A program made the position numbers and the translations under genes. From Candidatus Symbiopectobacterium sp. NZEC151 (lineage in GTDB: Bacteria > Pseudomonadota > Gammaproteobacteria > Enterobacterales > Enterobacteriaceae): DNA of 64,000 bases. The stretch covers positions 36,169 to 100,168 of the forward strand of contig NZ_JAGFPE010000011.1 of assembly GCF_025962655.1 (NCBI RefSeq), written 5' to 3'. Of this stretch, positions 51,178 through 60,563 are shown piece by piece; the stretch's first letter is position 1; every line of letters starts with the position of its first letter. Below the pieces are notes generated by a model. The model did not search any database. It was not told where the DNA came from and worked only from the letters and a program-made list of their open reading frames with translations.

Positions 51178-52080
51178 CTATAGCTTATTCATCATTAACC
51201 AAAGAATAAAAATGCCTGAGGAAATGCTACCTATCGCATAATAAAGTATGACTTTACCCATTGGATCATAAAGCAATATAGCAAAACTGTCTGGAGAACT
51301 GTATTTTATAAAAAAGAAGAAAAAAATCGGGATGGCTGTTAATATTTTTACAGACATTCTTACTTCAGATGTCATGGCCAACTTTTTTCTATCAATAATT
51401 CTTCCATTGGAGATCATGGCTGCTAACCGCGTCATGACGTCCTTGATTTGCCCTCCCCCCTTCATATTCACCAAGACAGTGACAATAAAAAAATAATATT
51501 CTCTATAAGGTAAACGTCGATACGAATCCATCAAAACACTTTCAATATCCTCACCGATTTCAAGGCGCTGAGATATTTTTCTAAACTCTTCACCAACAAT
51601 ACCTGCAACTTTCTCACCACACTGTTCAATGCCGAGCATCACTGAATTCCCAGCGCTAATAACGCTGTTAATTATATTCAACGCTTCCGAAAATGCGGTT
51701 TCAAAGGCTATTCGTGCCTCTTTTTTACTCCGTTGAAAAAGTATATACAATGTCAACAACAACATGAGCGGTGATACAATAAGCACATCAAGTTGTAAAT
51801 ACTCCAGGCTACTATAAATGCTTGCCCCTTGAACAGCGAAGACAATCAAACCATTTTTTAACGCCAGGTCATACTTTTTACCCAGCAAATACCGGGAAAT
51901 ATCACTGAAAAGCGTCACCAGATGTTGCCATAATATGTGCTGTTTAAGTTGGTGGGTTAATTTGTTGGTTTTCGGCACGGTAGCAACGTGACGTAATCGT
52001 TGAATGTTTTTTTTCTTCCGATGCTCGAGCACGAGTTGGAGCAAGCCAAGCAGGAGCATGCTTGTGAAGATAACGATCAT
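51178..52080 (-). CDS. tadB: Tad inner-membrane platform protein TadB
   Basis: A 300-residue GspF-type protein with an N-terminal membrane segment, a pair of helices near 80-115 and a C-terminal helix pair. The F-domain stretch ALNIINSVISAGNSVMLGIE and NMKGGGQIKDVMTRLA are typical of TadB. The start overlaps the tadA stop by four bases (ATGA). Confidence 0.88.
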   Translation of the reverse strand: MIVIFTSMLLLGLLQLVLEHRKKKNIQRLRHVATVPKTNKLTHQLKQHILWQHLVTLFSDISRYLLGKKYDLALKNGLIVFAVQGASIYSSLEYLQLDVLIVSPLMLLLTLYILFQRSKKEARIAFETAFSEALNIINSVISAGNSVMLGIEQCGEKVAGIVGEEFRKISQRLEIGEDIESVLMDSYRRLPYREYYFFIVTVLVNMKGGGQIKDVMTRLAAMISNGRIIDRKKLAMTSEVRMSVKILTAIPIFFFFFIKYSSPDSFAILLYDPMGKVILYYAIGSISSGIFILWLMMNKL

Positions 52081-53372
52081 GGTAATTTATTTCCGAACAG
52101 TTGCTTCAAGGGTTCTTGCATATCATGGATTATTGCCTGTTGGTACACGGCTGAGCGCTGTAATAGACCGTAAGAGGTAAAACTTCCCTGAATTTCCCCC
52201 GTTTCAGAGCGTTCTGCCTGCGCGGAATAGCTGAAAATATCTTGCAAGATAATGTTATCGCCCTCCATCCCCATCACTTCTGTAATATTGATGACTTTTC
52301 GTGAGCCATCAGGCAAACGCGATACCTGAACAACAATATGGATGGCCGATACGATATTGCGGCGGATTGCTGTAAGGGGAAGCGCCGCGCTTGACATCAT
52401 GACCATACTTTCCAGACGCGCCAAGGCATCGCGTGGGGAGTTGGCATGCAAGGTTGACATGGAGCCATCATGGCCGGTGTTCATTGCCTGCAACATTTCG
52501 AACGCTTCTTCTCCCCGGCACTCTCCGATAATGATGCGATCGGGTCTCATACGCAGTGCATTGACCACGAGATGACGCATTGTAATCTGGCCTTGGTTCT
52601 CAGCACCGGCCATACGGGTTTCCAGCCTGACAACGTGCGGTTGCTGTAAACGTAGCTCAGCCGCATCTTCCAGTGTCAGTACCCGCTCCCCTTCATCGAT
52701 ATAATGGGACATGGCATTTAATAGGGTTGTTTTCCCTGACCCGGTCCCGCCAGAAACAATAATGTTGACGCGACAGCGACTCGCGATGACCAGGAAATTA
52801 GCCATCATTTCATTCATACTGCCGTACTCAATCAGATTGGCCAGCGTTCTCTGCCCGGAGCCAAACTTACGAATAGAGATCGAAGCCCCATCCAGTGCAA
52901 CAGGCGCAATGACCACGTTCAGGCGACTCCCGTCAGGCATGCGCGCATCGACCAACGGTTGCGAGTCATCAACGCGGCGCCCCACCCGCGCAACCAGTCG
53001 GCGCGCAATATCAATCAACTGCTCGTTGCTGATAAAACGCTTATCGACTAATTCCAATTTCCCCGCGCGCTCCACAAAAATACGTTCGGGCCCATTGACC
53101 AGAATGTCGCTGACACTTTCATCCTCCATCAACTCACGCAGCGGCCCATACCCCGTAATCTCATCGGCAATAAGCTCGCTTAAGCAGTTGCAAACCCGGC
53201 TTGAAAGATATTGTCCTGTGCTATTCATCACGCGTTGAATGGCGTCGTTAACTTCTCGCAGCAGCGCATCGCGCTGATTCTTCAACTCATCAATGCGTTC
53301 TAAATCGATATTTTTGAGCACCTGCTCGCGAAAATAGAGCAGCGTGCTGTTCATTTCAGTTTCAAAATTCAT
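52077..53372 (-). CDS. tadA: Tad pilus motor ATPase TadA (CpaF family)
   Basis: Secretion ATPase of 431 residues that powers Flp pilus assembly and retraction. It has Walker [16 protein letters not shown], the Asp box and Walker B region [19 protein letters not shown], and the His box [15 protein letters not shown]. The N-terminal part carries [21 protein letters not shown], a hallmark of the CpaF/TadA group. GGGGGAAAC lies before the ATG. Confidence 0.95.
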   Translation of the reverse strand: MNFETEMNSTLLYFREQVLKNIDLERIDELKNQRDALLREVNDAIQRVMNSTGQYLSSRVCNCLSELIADEITGYGPLRELMEDESVSDILVNGPERIFVERAGKLELVDKRFISNEQLIDIARRLVARVGRRVDDSQPLVDARMPDGSRLNVVIAPVALDGASISIRKFGSGQRTLANLIEYGSMNEMMANFLVIASRCRVNIIVSGGTGSGKTTLLNAMSHYIDEGERVLTLEDAAELRLQQPHVVRLETRMAGAENQGQITMRHLVVNALRMRPDRIIIGECRGEEAFEMLQAMNTGHDGSMSTLHANSPRDALARLESMVMMSSAALPLTAIRRNIVSAIHIVVQVSRLPDGSRKVINITEVMGMEGDNIILQDIFSYSAQAERSETGEIQGSFTSYGLLQRSAVYQQAIIHDMQEPLKQLFGNKLP

Positions 53373-53433
53373 CGCCGTTTCCCCCTATCACCTGTTCCAT
53401 TTCCCACCTCCCTGATATCAAACAGACCAAAAA

Positions 53434-54582
53434 TCACACAACCGCATTTTGACGCGCGGGGCGAAGAAAAGTCGGTAGAGTAAACAGGGTTTTACGAGAG
53501 GACGGAGGGCCCAATGGTTTGCCTAACAGGTGAGCAGCAAGTCGATAGAGCGCACTCTCTGAGGAGAGTGGATTATGATGAACGTTGTAGGCATTCACGC
53601 TAAAAATATCGAGCCCGAGATACTCTTCAATATCAGCGTTAACAAGCTCATCCGTATTTTTGGGATGACTCTCGTTTAAACACAGCAAAATACGTACTTC
53701 TTTCAGTGGGTTTGCCAACAAGAAACGTTTATGTTCTTCAAGTATATTTTTCGCCACACGCAGTGAGGCTAACGCCCGTGAAATGACCAACACAATGACA
53801 TGGGACTGCATGAATACCTGTTCCAGCTGCTGTTCGACGTGTGTGTGAATTCCATGATCAAAGAAAACCAGGTTATAACGATTAAACGCGGTATCCTCAT
53901 ACAGCCATGCAGCGTCGCACGTTTCCATTTTTACCGACTGATGAGCGGTAAGATCGGCAATGCTGCCGTCGCTGGGTAACGCTTTAGCTAACAATAAATC
54001 CAAATCCCGGCTGCCACTGCAACCCTGCACCAACAGCATGGGTATTGAGGTCAGCATTCCCGCAGCCTTAAAAAGCTGATGCGCCACGGTGGATGCTCCT
54101 GCCCCTCCCTTGCATCCCAGAATGCTGATTTTCATTGTTGCTCGGTTATGTGCAGCCGGAATAGGGTCACGAATCAGATCGGGCAGTTGCGGTAACTGCG
54201 AGCCAATATGTAAATAGTTAGCGCCTGCTATCATCAACGCATGAGCAAAGCGGATTGAGTCATTATTACCCACGAGAATCGGTTTTGCCGAAACCGGGAT
54301 GAGTAGCGCAACCATCTGCATAATAAGTTCAACATTATCCACATCGTTAATATCAACAATGACCGCGATGGCATCGCTGGCGCCTGGATTATCACTCATG
54401 GTAAAAAAATCCGCTTCATGCGGTATGACATCAGCCAAATGATGCATCAGCAGTTGGCTGACAATATCAGACATCACATCAGGACGAGGTGAAATAATTA
54501 AAATGGGCTGTGCGAATTTTTTCTTCTGCGACTTCACCGCTGTATTCTTATTATTCGATTTGGTATCAAAAAATAATTTCAT
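53434..54582 (-). CDS. tadZ: Tad localisation protein TadZ (CpaE family)
   Basis: A 382-residue MinD/ParA-like protein with an atypical receiver-like N-terminal half (ILIISPRPDVMSDIVSQL) and a C-terminal ATPase-like half. The P-loop reads GCKGGAGASTVA, with Ala instead of the second Lys of the canonical GKGGxGKT, as in many TadZ/CpaE proteins. The Walker B-like stretch is YNLVFFDHGI. It recruits the pilus machine to a cell site in the model system. The ATG at 54582 is chosen because GGAG lies eight bases upstream. Confidence 0.85.
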   Translation of the reverse strand: MKLFFDTKSNNKNTAVKSQKKKFAQPILIISPRPDVMSDIVSQLLMHHLADVIPHEADFFTMSDNPGASDAIAVIVDINDVDNVELIMQMVALLIPVSAKPILVGNNDSIRFAHALMIAGANYLHIGSQLPQLPDLIRDPIPAAHNRATMKISILGCKGGAGASTVAHQLFKAAGMLTSIPMLLVQGCSGSRDLDLLLAKALPSDGSIADLTAHQSVKMETCDAAWLYEDTAFNRYNLVFFDHGIHTHVEQQLEQVFMQSHVIVLVISRALASLRVAKNILEEHKRFLLANPLKEVRILLCLNESHPKNTDELVNADIEEYLGLDIFSVNAYNVHHNPLSSESALYRLAAHLLGKPLGPPSSRKTLFTLPTFLRPARQNAVV

Positions 54583-54619
54583 GCGAAACTCCAATGTTCA
54601 ATGTACTGGCTTATCGCGA

Positions 54620-56020
54620 CTATTTGGAAAATCCACCGCGGTCCATAAAACTGCGTGCATCACTGGCAAGCCGTCCTTCAAGGGTATTTTTATCTACTCC
54701 GCTATTAAAAAATAATTGAACGGAAGAGCTACGATGATAATCAGGCAACTTAATTTGCTGTCGTGATGCCGCGGATACCGGCTTTACAAGATCGACGGTA
54801 GCAAAAACCACCAACTCTGTTTTATTTCGCGCTGTGTGCGATTTACGCGCCAGCGCCCCAAGAATGGGAATGTCGCCAATGAAAGGGATTTTCGTCAATG
54901 ATTCCACATCCTCTTCATTGAGTAGGCCCCCAATCACAAAACTATCGCCATCTGCCAGTTCGATCGTCGAACTGGAACGCCGCGTTTTTATCTGAGGTAT
55001 ATTGTAATTATTGTACGCATAACTCCCAGCAACGCTGCTGATCTCATTCGAGATCAACAATTTTATTTTCTGTTTCTTTTCAACTTTGGCAGCAACATTT
55101 AACCGAATACCATACTCTTTATATTGTACGGTAGTCCCCTCTTTGCTTTGCACTAAAAGCGGGATTTCTCCACCAACTAAAAAGCTGGCTACCTCACCGG
55201 ACAACACCGTGAGATTGGGTTGCGCAAGCACTCTAGCCAAACTGTCATTATTAACGGCACTGATTGTGGTACTGATATTTTCTGCATCAAACCCATGTTT
55301 GAGGCCAATCAAACTGAAAACCCCTGGGTCATTAACAGCGCCATTGCCTTTAATCAGCCCACTCAGCGTTAAATTACTCCATTCAATCCCTAATGTGTCT
55401 GTGAATTTTTTACTTACCTCAACAACGCTAAGCTTAACATTAACTTGATTTGATGAGGGCAATTGCAATCTATTTATTACATTGCTATAAACTCTCTTTG
55501 TCATAAAGAAAACTTCTGAACTTTTCTGATCCTCAGAATCATTTTTCACCTTAAGTTCTCGACTTTCTTTTCCAACAACACTGCCCACCAGCTGATATAC
55601 TGCCCCTCGGGTTTCCTCATCGGGCACCGTTCCGGTCAGAATATAAGATTTATTTTCACCACTGATGAAACTTTTAACCACTACTTGGCTTCCGGGAAAC
55701 TCCAGCGCAATGCGCTGATTGATATCACCGAGAAAAGAATCAACATTTATCTGTAAATCAGCCAAAATTCTTGTGTCAGCATCATAGGCTGTGACCTCTG
55801 AAATACCGGGCGCTTTCGCATACAATACGATGGTATTTTCATTCAATACTTTATAGTCTGCTACCGTAGGATCTGAGATAAATACCGTATTAACACGGCC
55901 TTTGGTCCGTAATGTTTTTGACTGGCCTGGCTTTAAAAAGAGTTGATCGGCCATTGCCGCTAACGGATACACTAAAATCAGCGTTAGCATCAGGCTAACG
56001 TGAAATGAGAAGCGCTTCAT
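54620..56020 (-). CDS. rcpA: Tad outer-membrane secretin RcpA (CpaC family)
   Basis: A 466-residue secretin with a signal peptide ending near AAMADQ, an N-terminal RcpA/CpaC domain (DQLFLKPGQSKTLRTKG), a BON-like part and the C-terminal secretin domain with VSVVEVSKKFTDTLGIEW, VEIPLLVQ-like GGEIPLLVQSKEG and IPFIGDIPILGAL. It forms the pilus exit channel. The frame is open to 56071; the ATG at 56020 starts the signal peptide, although its ribosome-binding site is somewhat far. It is followed by tadZ. Confidence 0.92.
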   Translation of the reverse strand: MKRFSFHVSLMLTLILVYPLAAMADQLFLKPGQSKTLRTKGRVNTVFISDPTVADYKVLNENTIVLYAKAPGISEVTAYDADTRILADLQINVDSFLGDINQRIALEFPGSQVVVKSFISGENKSYILTGTVPDEETRGAVYQLVGSVVGKESRELKVKNDSEDQKSSEVFFMTKRVYSNVINRLQLPSSNQVNVKLSVVEVSKKFTDTLGIEWSNLTLSGLIKGNGAVNDPGVFSLIGLKHGFDAENISTTISAVNNDSLARVLAQPNLTVLSGEVASFLVGGEIPLLVQSKEGTTVQYKEYGIRLNVAAKVEKKQKIKLLISNEISSVAGSYAYNNYNIPQIKTRRSSSTIELADGDSFVIGGLLNEEDVESLTKIPFIGDIPILGALARKSHTARNKTELVVFATVDLVKPVSAASRQQIKLPDYHRSSSVQLFFNSGVDKNTLEGRLASDARSFMDRGGFSK

Positions 56021-56077
56021 AATCAAACTTTTTTCCTCTGTTAAAATTTCCCTATCAGCCCTAATAGACAAGACCTG

Positions 56078-56917
56078 TTAACCGCGCCACTCATGTGTGG
56101 GCCGCGAGCGGGGTTCATCAAACAGGGGCGCGCTGCTGACTGGCCATGTCGCCTCTTTGCCGGATAGCGTTTCACTGCCTCTTGAACGCAAGTCAATAGG
56201 GCCTCTGATTGAGGGAAATAGCAGTATCCTGGCGTTTCCTTCTAATCCTTTCAGCAGCTTGAGCTCTGCATCTCTCAGTTCCACCAGCAGTTGACTTCTG
56301 CTTTCTTGAGCCTTCTCTTTTTCATCCCGGTTTACCCGACGGATTGCCAATACACGCCTGTTGACCATAAGGGGTTTAAGTCGTGTATCACGAATAGATT
56401 TTGCGGGAGAGATGATGTCCTCACTTCCGTTATCGTCTTGGCGGAGTCCATATGCGAGATAGATATCCACACTGGCACCTGACTTTACATTGTTTAGCAG
56501 ATAATTATCAGAAGCATCTAACTCAAAAGGATAAAGCACATTCCCTGGTGTGATAAACATGGCAATATAATCATCGCTTCCGGGTTCAACCAACGCGGTT
56601 GGCTGAAGATAACTGTCTTTGGCTACCGCACTTTTAAGTGCCCAATGCGTCAGGTCATTTTCCATTATATTGAACTGCATCTCTGTGCTTTCAGGTGATA
56701 CAGATATATTTTTCAATTGAAAATCATCTTTCTTCAGAATACTGTTGGCAGCCAGATCGCGCTGGGCGACGGCCACGATAATGGTTTCTGTTAAAGAATG
56801 CGCCTGCATTTCACTCGCTCCTGATGCTGGCGTATGTGCGGATTTTATATAGAATAAAATACCTATACCACCAGTCAGGATCATTAATATATAAATAATC
56901 AGTGCGCTCTTTTTCAT
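56078..56917 (-). CDS. rcpC: Tad periplasmic protein RcpC (CpaB family)
   Basis: A 279-residue protein with an N-terminal membrane anchor, then a SAF-like domain (IIVAVAQRDLAANSILKKDDFQ) and the RcpC/CpaB C-terminal domain. It stabilises the secretin and links it to peptidoglycan or the inner membrane in the model system. It is separated from flp by 220 bases of AT-rich DNA. Confidence 0.86.
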   Translation of the reverse strand: MKKSALIIYILMILTGGIGILFYIKSAHTPASGASEMQAHSLTETIIVAVAQRDLAANSILKKDDFQLKNISVSPESTEMQFNIMENDLTHWALKSAVAKDSYLQPTALVEPGSDDYIAMFITPGNVLYPFELDASDNYLLNNVKSGASVDIYLAYGLRQDDNGSEDIISPAKSIRDTRLKPLMVNRRVLAIRRVNRDEKEKAQESRSQLLVELRDAELKLLKGLEGNARILLFPSIRGPIDLRSRGSETLSGKEATWPVSSAPLFDEPRSRPTHEWRG

Positions 56918-57137
56918 TTCAACGCTAATCCGCTCTCGCTAATGTTATAAAATAATTATAAGGTATAACACAAATTATAAAGCGCACTCTTACTTTTAAC
57001 ATATAGCTACCGCATGCGCATTAATACAATAAATACGGTTGAAATAGGCACCCTATATATACATGCATATATAAAGTACCTAATTTCATATTCACCTATC
57101 GCTAATACCTTTCAGAGGGTAATTATTAGCCTCAACT

Positions 57138-57383
57138 CTATTTTCCAGGTATAGACGACTCGACCGTGGTTTTGATTTTTTCAAAGACAGCAGTCAACAT
57201 TCCTTTAACCGGACCTTCATCGCCGAAAATAACCGTAACCACCGCAGCAACGCCCGCCGCTACAATAGCATATTCAACAGCAGTCACACCCCGCTTGTCT
57301 TTTCCAAAGCGACGCACAGTCTCAGTAAAATACACATAACTCGCGATAGACTTCCCCTGAACGTAGCTTACTAAAGAATACAT
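57138..57383 (-). CDS. flp: Flp-type major pilin prepilin
   Basis: An 81-residue prepilin. The leader ends in KDKRG, followed by the Flp motif VTAVEYAIVAAGVAAVV, with the Glu-Tyr pair near mature position 5-6. TadV cleavage after Gly32 would leave a mature pilin of about 49 residues. The ATG at 57383 has the near-perfect ribosome-binding site GGAGGTGATT nine bases upstream, which suggests high expression; the TTG at 57389 is too close to it. It is the only flp gene seen and is first in the locus. Confidence 0.92.
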   Translation of the reverse strand: MYSLVSYVQGKSIASYVYFTETVRRFGKDKRGVTAVEYAIVAAGVAAVVTVIFGDEGPVKGMLTAVFEKIKTTVESSIPGK

Positions 57384-57471
57384 ATCCAATCACCTCCATT
57401 TATTGATGCTATTATTTCACCGCGTCCTACTTTCGACTTGGTAATATTCACACTCATTATTTTGCGGGGAT

Positions 57472-57501
57472 TTTATAGCATCTCTTTTTCGCCATTAACA
57501 A
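57472..57501 (-). promoter_or_regulatory. Candidate sigma-70 promoter of flp
   Basis: On the minus strand TTGTTA (57496-57501) and TATAAA (57472-57477) are 18 bases apart, about 90 bases before the flp start. It is the best sigma-70-like pair I found in the AT-rich gap, but AT-rich DNA yields such matches easily. Confidence 0.45.
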
Positions 57502-57538
57502 TGGTTATATTGTCAAAAAAAAACACAATAACGATTGT
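57498..57538. promoter_or_regulatory. Two ACAAT/ATTGT dyads overlapping and upstream of the flp promoter
   Basis: Dyad 1 is ACAAT-N6-ATTGT (57498-57513) and dyad 2 is ACAAT-N4-ATTGT (57525-57538), with centres 26 bases apart. Dyad 1 overlaps the candidate -35 element. The shared arms suggest a dimeric regulator. Which one is unknown; the LuxR-type regulator at the end of the locus is one candidate. Confidence 0.4.
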
Positions 57539-57539
57539 T

Positions 57540-58250
57540 AAAACCTATCAATTAACAAAACACTAGCAAAATTAAAAAAATAATAAGAATTTTCTTACTT
57601 ATTAACCCCACCCCTTAAAATAAACATCAGCGAATATAACCTTTCTTTAAACACGCCTTAAGAATAACTAACCTAAATAAATTGGACAGATGTTCATTCA
57701 TAAGAACATTAAAAAAACGGCATATCTACATCGAGCCATCAAAAAAATGAATGATAAATCAACATTTAGCATTTTGCGCCAAACATTCAAAGATAAAAAA
57801 AATAAAATATCGACATTCACAATGAAACAATCAATTAAAATAAGCGACACAGCCTTAAAAATGAGATTGCTAACCTCACGCACACATGCAGCCCATGTGA
57901 TATCAGGTCACTTTCACAGAGACAGTACATTGTTTTATTGTGAATTTATTAGTATTCAAAAGTAATAACAAACGCAGACAGAGGGTAATACACATTACCT
58001 TCAGTAAAGGTGGTATGGCTCAAACCAAGAAAATAAAATATGAATTATCTGATCAAAATTCCTATAACCGATAATATCTAACACAGCAAGCGGACCGATT
58101 CACTTACGTAATTTTATGACCGGATTTCATCTAACCAGCTTCCAAAGCGTGCTGCAAGGTTAATACTTAGCATTTTCAGCACAGGAATTACTACACAATT
58201 TCGTTTTCTTTGCTGTTGATAAATTCATCAACCATCGAAAAAGCAAAAAA
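57540..58250. other. AT-rich stretch without a convincing gene
   Basis: Roughly 700 bases, very AT-rich with long A runs. One frame is open for 91 codons (57690-57965, plus strand), but its product is Lys-rich, resembles nothing I know and has no clear ribosome-binding site. There is a perfect dyad GGTAAT-ACAC-ATTACC at 57984-57999 and an overlapping ACCTT/AAGGT pair. I see no integrase, transposase remnant or RNA gene. The composition is that of H-NS-bound regulatory or horizontally acquired DNA; this is inference. Confidence 0.5.
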
Positions 58251-58283
58251 AAATGCTGATATAAGCGAACTTATATCAGCATT
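58246..58283 (-). terminator. Terminator of tRNA-Asp (aspV)
   Basis: Fourteen-base arms (58252-58265 and 58270-58283) form a long hairpin, followed on the minus strand by nine T. It lies 11 bases past the tRNA 3' end. Confidence 0.88.
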
Positions 58284-58293
58284 CTTTAGTTAT

Positions 58294-58370
58294 TGGCGGA
58301 ACGGACGGGACTCGAACCCGCGACCCCCTGCGTGACAGGCAGGTATTCTAACCGACTGAACTACCGCTCC
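58294..58370 (-). tRNA. tRNA-Asp (anticodon GUC), aspV position
   Basis: A 77-base tRNA with encoded CCA, anticodon GUC, acceptor GGAGCGG pairing with CCGTTCC and T-loop GGTTCGAGTCC. The sequence is that of E. coli tRNA-Asp. It lies next to dnaQ, as aspV does in E. coli. Its 3' end faces the AT-rich gap and the Tad locus. Confidence 0.97.
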
Positions 58371-58504
58371 CCATTAACATGCCCTTGCGAGCGGGATGAA
58401 TACTAAGGTGATCTGGGTATGGCGTCAATGCTTTTTATAATCAATTCATACTGTTTGTTTATAATTACAGCGTCATGCTGCAATCATCATCAATCGGGTG
58501 GTGA

Positions 58505-59239
58505 TTACTGGCGCCACAGGCAACTGCCCCCCTTTTTGGCAATCAGATCGAGGCGCGTTTCATGCGCAGCCAGTTCTTCCGTGCTGGCATAAACGATGGG
58601 CAAAGCAGACGCCTGGCGCGTAATTCGCTGCACGCTCTCACTTTCTGCACTCACTTGCTGGTTCTCACTCTCCATGGCAAACGCCAAAGAGGTTTGTCCC
58701 CCCGTCATGGCCAGATAGACATCTGCCAAGATTTCGGCGTCGAGTAACGCCCCGTGCAGCGTTCGTTTGCTGTTATCTATCTGATAACGGTCGCACAGTG
58801 CGTCCAGGCTGTTTCTTTTACCGGGAAACAGCTTACGCGCGACCATAAGGCTATCGGTGATCTTGCAAAAGGTTTCTGTCTTCGGGATATCCCGATTCAG
58901 CATCCGGAATTCATAGTCCATAAAGCCGATATCAAACGCGGCATTATGAATAACCAGCTCCGCACCGCGAATGAACTCAATAAACTCTTCGGCTACCTCA
59001 GCGTAGGCGGGTTTATCTTGTAAAAATTCATCGCTGATGCCGTGGACCATGAAGGCTTCCGGGTCAACCAATCTATCAGGCTTGATATACACATGATAAT
59101 GGCGCCCCGTCAGGCGGCGATTGATGACCTCCACCGCACCGATCTCAATGATTTTATGGCCTTCATAATGAACACCGAGCCTGTTCATCCCCGTGGTTTC
59201 GGTATCCAGAACGATCTGTCGTGTAATTGCAGTGCTCAT
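58505..59239 (-). CDS. dnaQ: DNA polymerase III epsilon subunit (3'-5' proofreading exonuclease)
   Basis: Proofreading subunit of the replicative polymerase. It has 244 residues with the DEDDh motifs: ExoI VLDTETTGMN, ExoII HNAAFDIGFMDYEF and ExoIII with H-x4-D in HGALLDAEILADVY. The C-terminal tail binds the alpha subunit. It is divergent from rnhA with only 57 bases between, the same overlapping-promoter arrangement as E. coli. Confidence 0.97.
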   Translation of the reverse strand: MSTAITRQIVLDTETTGMNRLGVHYEGHKIIEIGAVEVINRRLTGRHYHVYIKPDRLVDPEAFMVHGISDEFLQDKPAYAEVAEEFIEFIRGAELVIHNAAFDIGFMDYEFRMLNRDIPKTETFCKITDSLMVARKLFPGKRNSLDALCDRYQIDNSKRTLHGALLDAEILADVYLAMTGGQTSLAFAMESENQQVSAESESVQRITRQASALPIVYASTEELAAHETRLDLIAKKGGSCLWRQ

Positions 59240-59296
59240 CGCTTTCGTTTTATGTCAGACTTACGGTTTTTATGATTAAGGCAGAGTCTACCAGAG

Positions 59297-59761
59297 ATGA
59301 CAAAGCAGGTAGAAATTTTCACCGATGGTTCTTGTCTGGGAAATCCCGGCCCGGGTGGTTATGGTGTTGTGCTGCGCTACAAGCAGCACGAAAAAACCAT
59401 GAGTGCAGGTTATCATCTGACGACCAATAACCGCATGGAATTAATGGCGGCGATTGCCGCGCTGGAAGCATTGACGACCCCATGTACGGTGGTACTGAGT
59501 ACCGATAGCCAATATGTGCGGCAGGGTATCACGCGCTGGATCCACAATTGGAAACTTAAAGGCTGGAAAACTGCTGACAAAAAACCGGTCAAGAATATCG
59601 ATCTCTGGCAGCGACTGGATGCCGCTATTCAGCGGCATACGATGCGTTGGGAGTGGGTTAAAGGTCACGCGGGTCATCCAGAGAACGAGAAATGCGATGA
59701 ACTGGCACGCCAGGCGGCCTCACACCCGACGCAGGACGATACCGGGTATCATCCGGAATAA
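59297..59761 (+). CDS. rnhA: Ribonuclease HI
   Basis: Degrades RNA in RNA-DNA hybrids. It has 154 residues with the catalytic acids in [17 protein letters not shown] (Asp10), [13 protein letters not shown] (Glu48), STDSQYV (Asp70) and the late Asp in [10 protein letters not shown]. It is convergent with yafS, with a five-base gap. Confidence 0.97.
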   Translation: MTKQVEIFTDGSCLGNPGPGGYGVVLRYKQHEKTMSAGYHLTTNNRMELMAAIAALEALTTPCTVVLSTDSQYVRQGITRWIHNWKLKGWKTADKKPVKNIDLWQRLDAAIQRHTMRWEWVKGHAGHPENEKCDELARQAASHPTQDDTGYHPE

Positions 59762-59766
59762 TCGGC

Positions 59767-60501
59767 TCAGAATGGCTTGTATCCTTTACGGTAACTCTTG
59801 GTTGCCCCCACCGCTCTGCGCACCGGTACCTTATTGAACTTCTGGCGCATAGGGGACATGGTGAGCGGAATGGTACGTTTGCGCGCAACCAGGAGCATCA
59901 GGCAGCCTAAGAGAGCAGAGTGAGGTGCTGATGTTGTTGTCATCTGCGGTATCTTCCACGGCACCACGTGGAAGGTCCCCTGATACAACACTTCATAATT
60001 GAGCAAGCTGAGCCAATCGATCATACGCATCTGCGTGAACATACGTGCGCAATAGGGTTGGCATTGACGAAGACCGGGCGTCAGCTTCCCAGCCCCGAGC
60101 AGGCTTATAGGATTAAAACCACTCAGCAATAGCCATCCGTCATTGATCAGTACCCGATCCACTTCGCGTAAAATACGGTGTGGGTCCGACGAATAAGAGA
60201 GCGTATGCGCCAGCAAACAGGCATCTATAGACTTCTCAGAAAAGGGCAGTTGATAAGGATCGGCCAAGACATGCACATCATCAGCCGCATACGGGTTGAT
60301 GTTGACCTGATGAGAAATGGCACACGTGTCCGTCGCGATAGCGTTGCTGAGCGCGCCGACTTTCAGTAAGTGGAAGCCGAACACACGCGGCCACCATGCA
60401 GCCAGTGCATGTTCAAGCGTCTGCTGGTAATGTGTGCCCCAAGGGATATCCTCCCAACACGTTGGCGTAGAGTAAGCCTGGGGCGTATGCGCTGGCTTCA
60501 T
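59767..60501 (-). CDS. yafS: Putative SAM-dependent methyltransferase YafS
   Basis: A 244-residue class I methyltransferase-like protein matching E. coli YafS by position and layout. It has a GALSNAIATDT region followed by VHVLADPYQLPFSEKSIDACLLAHTLSY, the usual acidic loop and motif IV area, and DRVLINDGWLLLSGFNPISL. The substrate is unknown. It is divergent from gloB. Confidence 0.9.
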   Translation of the reverse strand: MKPAHTPQAYSTPTCWEDIPWGTHYQQTLEHALAAWWPRVFGFHLLKVGALSNAIATDTCAISHQVNINPYAADDVHVLADPYQLPFSEKSIDACLLAHTLSYSSDPHRILREVDRVLINDGWLLLSGFNPISLLGAGKLTPGLRQCQPYCARMFTQMRMIDWLSLLNYEVLYQGTFHVVPWKIPQMTTTSAPHSALLGCLMLLVARKRTIPLTMSPMRQKFNKVPVRRAVGATKSYRKGYKPF

Positions 60502-60563
60502 ATCTTAGTATTCTCCCTCAGACCCAATAGCTATCTCAGACCAGGTAATAAATGGGGTATCGC

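Noticed and set aside
53434..54582. TadZ P-loop lacking the second lysine, considered as a defect like the degenerate ABC ATPase
   Set aside because: Atypical P-loops of this kind are common in TadZ/CpaE proteins, so it is not unusual here.
57103..57125. Stem-loop just after flp that could limit read-through into rcpC
   Set aside because: The stem is short, has a bulge and lacks a T run on the minus strand, so I cannot support a terminator call.
57690..57965. A 91-codon open frame on the plus strand in the AT-rich gap
   Set aside because: The product is Lys-rich and low in complexity, with no recognisable motif or ribosome-binding site, and it lies in AT-rich DNA where start and stop placement is irregular. 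It is not supported as a gene.
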